A stretch of 64,000 nucleotides of DNA from Thuidium tamariscinum (taxonomy: Eukaryota; Streptophyta; Bryopsida; Hypnales; Thuidiaceae): positions 11,966,001 through 12,030,000 of the forward strand of contig OX344753.2 of the NCBI GenBank assembly GCA_947034885.2, in the 5' to 3' direction. Below, in pieces: positions 61,062-64,000 of this stretch. The translations under genes and the position numbers were made by a program. Every line of letters begins with the position of its first letter. The stretch's first letter is position 1. The notes beneath the pieces are model-generated. The model worked only from the letters and a program-made list of their open reading frames with translations, was not told where the DNA came from and searched no databases.

Positions 61062-63190
61062 CTATTGCAGTTCCAAAACAGGCATGGCTACATATTACTA
61101 GATGCAATAGAGAATGTCTATGCATTAAGAAAGTGTAGGAGCATGACTCTTAATCAAAATGTATCTTATTTAATTAAAAAGTGTTGCTATAAGCTTTGAT
61201 CCTATTTTCCTAAACCTTTGTTGTATTCTTCTGAATGACATACAATGAATGTATTTGAATTGTGAATTTAGAACCTTGTATTAGCATTAGGGTTACAAAT
61301 ATATGCTATTATAAGAGGACATGTATACAATAGATAGAAATGGTGAATGTTTTCATGACATAATTGTTTGGAATTATAGTGGTAGGCATATTTTTTAATC
61401 TTGATACCAAAAAAGAAATTCTTGCAACTAAAAAAAAAATTTTAAAGATGGAGAAAGTCCTACAAAGAAATGAAAGAAGTGAAAGAAGTCTAAAGTAAAA
61501 TGTATCATTTTTTAAAATAGGCAATTGAAGAACAAAAACAAGAACAAGAAGAACAAGAACAAGAAAGAAAGGCCCAAAATAGGGAACAGAAGGAAAAAAA
61601 TATAAATAAAGATAATAAAAATTTGGAAGGGAAGGTAAAATACCTGAATTCAAAAAAACAGTGATATAGGGGCAAAAGTGAGACTAAGCAGGCCAGAAAA
61701 TGAATTATATATATTTGTTATAGCACAAGAAAGCACAATTCCTTCTTTAAGGTATTAAAAACCTCCAAGTTAACCTTAAAGTGACTCGTGTAACGTTCCC
61801 AAGAGATTTAGTTTGTAATTCTACTAATGATCGGAAGTTTGCAATGTTAGTCACAACAAAACCCCAAGCCAAGAGTCTAATCCTGTTTCGATTTGAGTAT
61901 TTCCTTATTCTGGATCTTGATTGAGACAAATTCACACTTTCAACTTTAGAGAGTTTCCCCTCTGTTTATACCCACATCTTTAGATTTTAGATATGTACTC
62001 TTTCTTATATAGGACCTAGACCGGAAATTGGAATTATTCCTTCCTCACTGTCCGGAGTTTGCATCCGGTTTCGTCCCTAAATACGTAACCGTATATAAGT
62101 TTAACCTTTGTAATAAAAGGGATCTGCCCTTTTGGGTGTTTAAGAAGGAAGCTTACTCCTATCCTTCAAGTTTTAGAGTGTCAGAAGTTCCTCTTTAAAT
62201 AACAAAAGAAAAATCCAAAACAACTTCTACCAGATAAGATCACTTCACAACTAGTCCAGAACTTATTCGGTCCAACAGGTTTAGGAAGCCTTCCTATCCA
62301 ATCCTAACAAATACTACAACGACGGATTATTAAGTTAACCCTGGTTCCTAGTAGAATAAGGGAGTAAGCTAAGTAGGAGAGCTATATCCTTCACAAGTCT
62401 TTCTTCCATCCAAAGAGACCTCATCAACCTTTCAGTTGGCATCTGATCGGATCCTTCTAAAGTCAAATCCAGACTTTACAAGTGGCTATCTCTAGAGACT
62501 CATCCCAAGACCGCTCCTAACTATACTGAGAGATCCCACTATAACTTTCGCTCGCACCAAACTCACTTCAATTCCAGAGACCAAATAAACTCAGTATTCA
62601 GGCGCACCTCCTCTCTACCCAAGGTTGCAATCCTAACTGCTCCAACAAGACTTTGACAGGGTCAAGTGTATACAGTCTACTCAGAATGAATCAAAAGTTT
62701 CTTATTTATATTTGCAAATCCAAAATTGGGACAACAAGATATGAAACTACACACCAGATTCAACTACAACCCGGATTTAAATACTAAACAACTCCAAGAA
62801 TAACCTAAAAGTGCAATGGAATCAACGCCAGCTCAGAGAATAACACGTTGCATTCCTTCCTAACTTAAGCTTGTTGATTTCTACTAAAGTCCAAAATCTC
62901 CACTAAAAGTTGATCTCAGATCCTATAAACCTGGATCCGATCTAAGTTCAAAATTCTTGATCTAAATATACACTACATTAAAATGCTTAGTCTTAGTCGC
63001 CTATTCTACTGGTCTAAAGTTAACCAAACTACTTCTTGTATCGTTTAATGGGTGACTCCTCCAACCTGGTTGCTTCCTTTCGGACCAGATTCTTCTTTCC
63101 TACTAGAGACCGGTAGAACTTGACCGGTTTGGCCTTGGCCTTGGCTTTCGCTTTGGCTCTTGCCTTGGTTTACCTGGTCTCTGCCAATGC
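61062..63190. other. Intergenic DNA of mixed composition, no gene seen
   Basis: AT-rich to 61.5 kb, with a purine tract of AACAAGAA units at 61524-61577. From about 61.9 kb GC rises and the sequence looks like old transposon DNA, but no gag/pol motif, LTR end or tRNA-primer match was recognised. Confidence 0.4.
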
Positions 63191-64000
63191 CTAATCCGTG
63201 TCTGAGTACTGATCCGACTCATCATCGGATTTTGCCTCCTTCGAATCTTCATCTTATCACCTTTGTCTTCTTCCTTTACTATAGCCTTCTTCTTAGTTGA
63301 CTAGGGTTCAGGGTTCGTGTGCTTGATCAGACCGGAAATGAGGGGTAGCTTAGCCGCCTTGCTTTGGAGTGTCAACTCACCATTTTCTGCAATCATGTCT
63401 GGCCCCTTTCTTGGTAATCTGGACCCTATCTCCATCTTCAGTGTGGGCCGGAACAGGGTGGTTGCTTTACTTGCTCCTCCTAATTTCTTCTTTTCAGATA
63501 GGGTCGGGGATGACTTAGTTGGAAAACCCCCACTTAAGTCGATGAATTTGATCCCCTTCTTTGGAGTAGGGATACTCCTGTTGTTCATCTTTCCCACCAA
63601 TGGTCCTAGTTCAGTCCCTTGGGCCGCTCTTGTTCTGGCTCTTGCAACTCCAACTCTGCTGCTTCAACTTCCTTCACTAGCTCCTTCTCAGCCACTAGTA
63701 CCTCTTGCATTTTAGGGACCTTGGGTTGCTCTTGAACTACCTTGGCCTCCTCTTCATGTGTTGGCTACACCTAGGGTACTAATTCCAGTACACCCACAAT
63801 TTTTGATTTTGGGTCCGGGACTGTGGTTGCCCTCATTTCTACCATCACCATTCGTAGTTGCTCCAACATGGTCTCCATTTTCTTGTAGTAATTGATAAGA
63901 TACCAGGGCGGTTATCAACTGTGGCCCAATCTATTTGTCAACCTCCAAAACTTTCTGGTCAAAGAGCATCGCTTTGTTGACGATCTCACCCAGATGAATT
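63191..64000 (-). pseudogene. Coding relic of unknown type at the right edge
   Basis: On the minus strand, frames with stops read LGEIVNKAMLFDQKVLEVDK, then IGPQLITALVSYQ, a shift to QEPEQERPKGLN, and from 63600 NNRSIPTPKKGIKFIDLSGG...ELTLQSKAAKLPL to a stop at 63301. The Glu/Gln/Lys-rich middle may be a linker or coiled coil. It looks like a decayed protein, possibly a transposon structural protein, but I do not recognise it. Its 5' part lies beyond the window. Confidence 0.35.

Noticed and set aside
1..64000. CRISPR arrays, tRNA and rRNA genes
   Set aside because: No regularly spaced short repeats with unique spacers, no cloverleaf with A/B boxes and no rRNA signature were recognised by eye.

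Overview
The window is nuclear DNA of a land plant. The one complete gene is a plant-specific NAC transcription factor with GT-AG introns. Most of the remainder is AT-rich, gene-poor sequence full of transposon remains: LTRs, Stowaway-, Tourist- and CACTA-type MITEs and long foldback elements. The species cannot be read from the sequence. The very long solo LTRs and the old coding relics fit a repeat-rich genome, but I would not go beyond 'land plant'.

Layout. 1-257 (minus): the first two exons of an unrecognised gene that runs off the left edge, followed by a GC-rich 5' flank to about 1 kb. 1.0-13.4 kb: AT-rich DNA with at least four MITE families, some nested. 15.2-18.0 kb (minus): a complete four-exon membrane-tethered NAC gene with a GC-rich upstream region. 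18.7-29.6 kb: more AT-rich DNA with hairpin MITEs (Tourist-like with TAA duplication, CACTA-like with ATG duplication, and a Stowaway-like element interrupted by another MITE). 29.9-34.7 kb: a roughly 59-bp minisatellite split by a 3.9-kb solo LTR.

35.4-47.9 kb (minus): a decayed multi-exon gene. Its pieces resemble a ParB-type DGxHR domain followed by a beta-class DNA methyltransferase with both catalytic motifs altered. One of its exons is interrupted by a 3.6-kb solo LTR (P1), which in turn carries a 3.9-kb solo LTR (G2). Both insertions have perfect 5-bp target duplications, so the order of events is clear. 47.7-50.3 kb holds hairpin and TIR elements and a plus-strand coding relic. A second LTR of the P family (P2, 50.27-53.85 kb) interrupts that relic.

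56.2-60.0 kb (plus): a broken DDE-transposase-like gene with a zinc-finger-like N-terminal part and a C-terminal SWIM finger. Just beyond it, at 59.98-61.06 kb, lies a 1.08-kb near-perfect inverted repeat. 61.1-64.0 kb is mixed sequence with a minus-strand coding relic at the right edge.

Nothing here suggests genes acting together as an operon or cluster. The NAC gene is probably functional; the ParB/methyltransferase-like and transposase-like loci are relics. All domain calls come from reading motifs by eye, without database searches.
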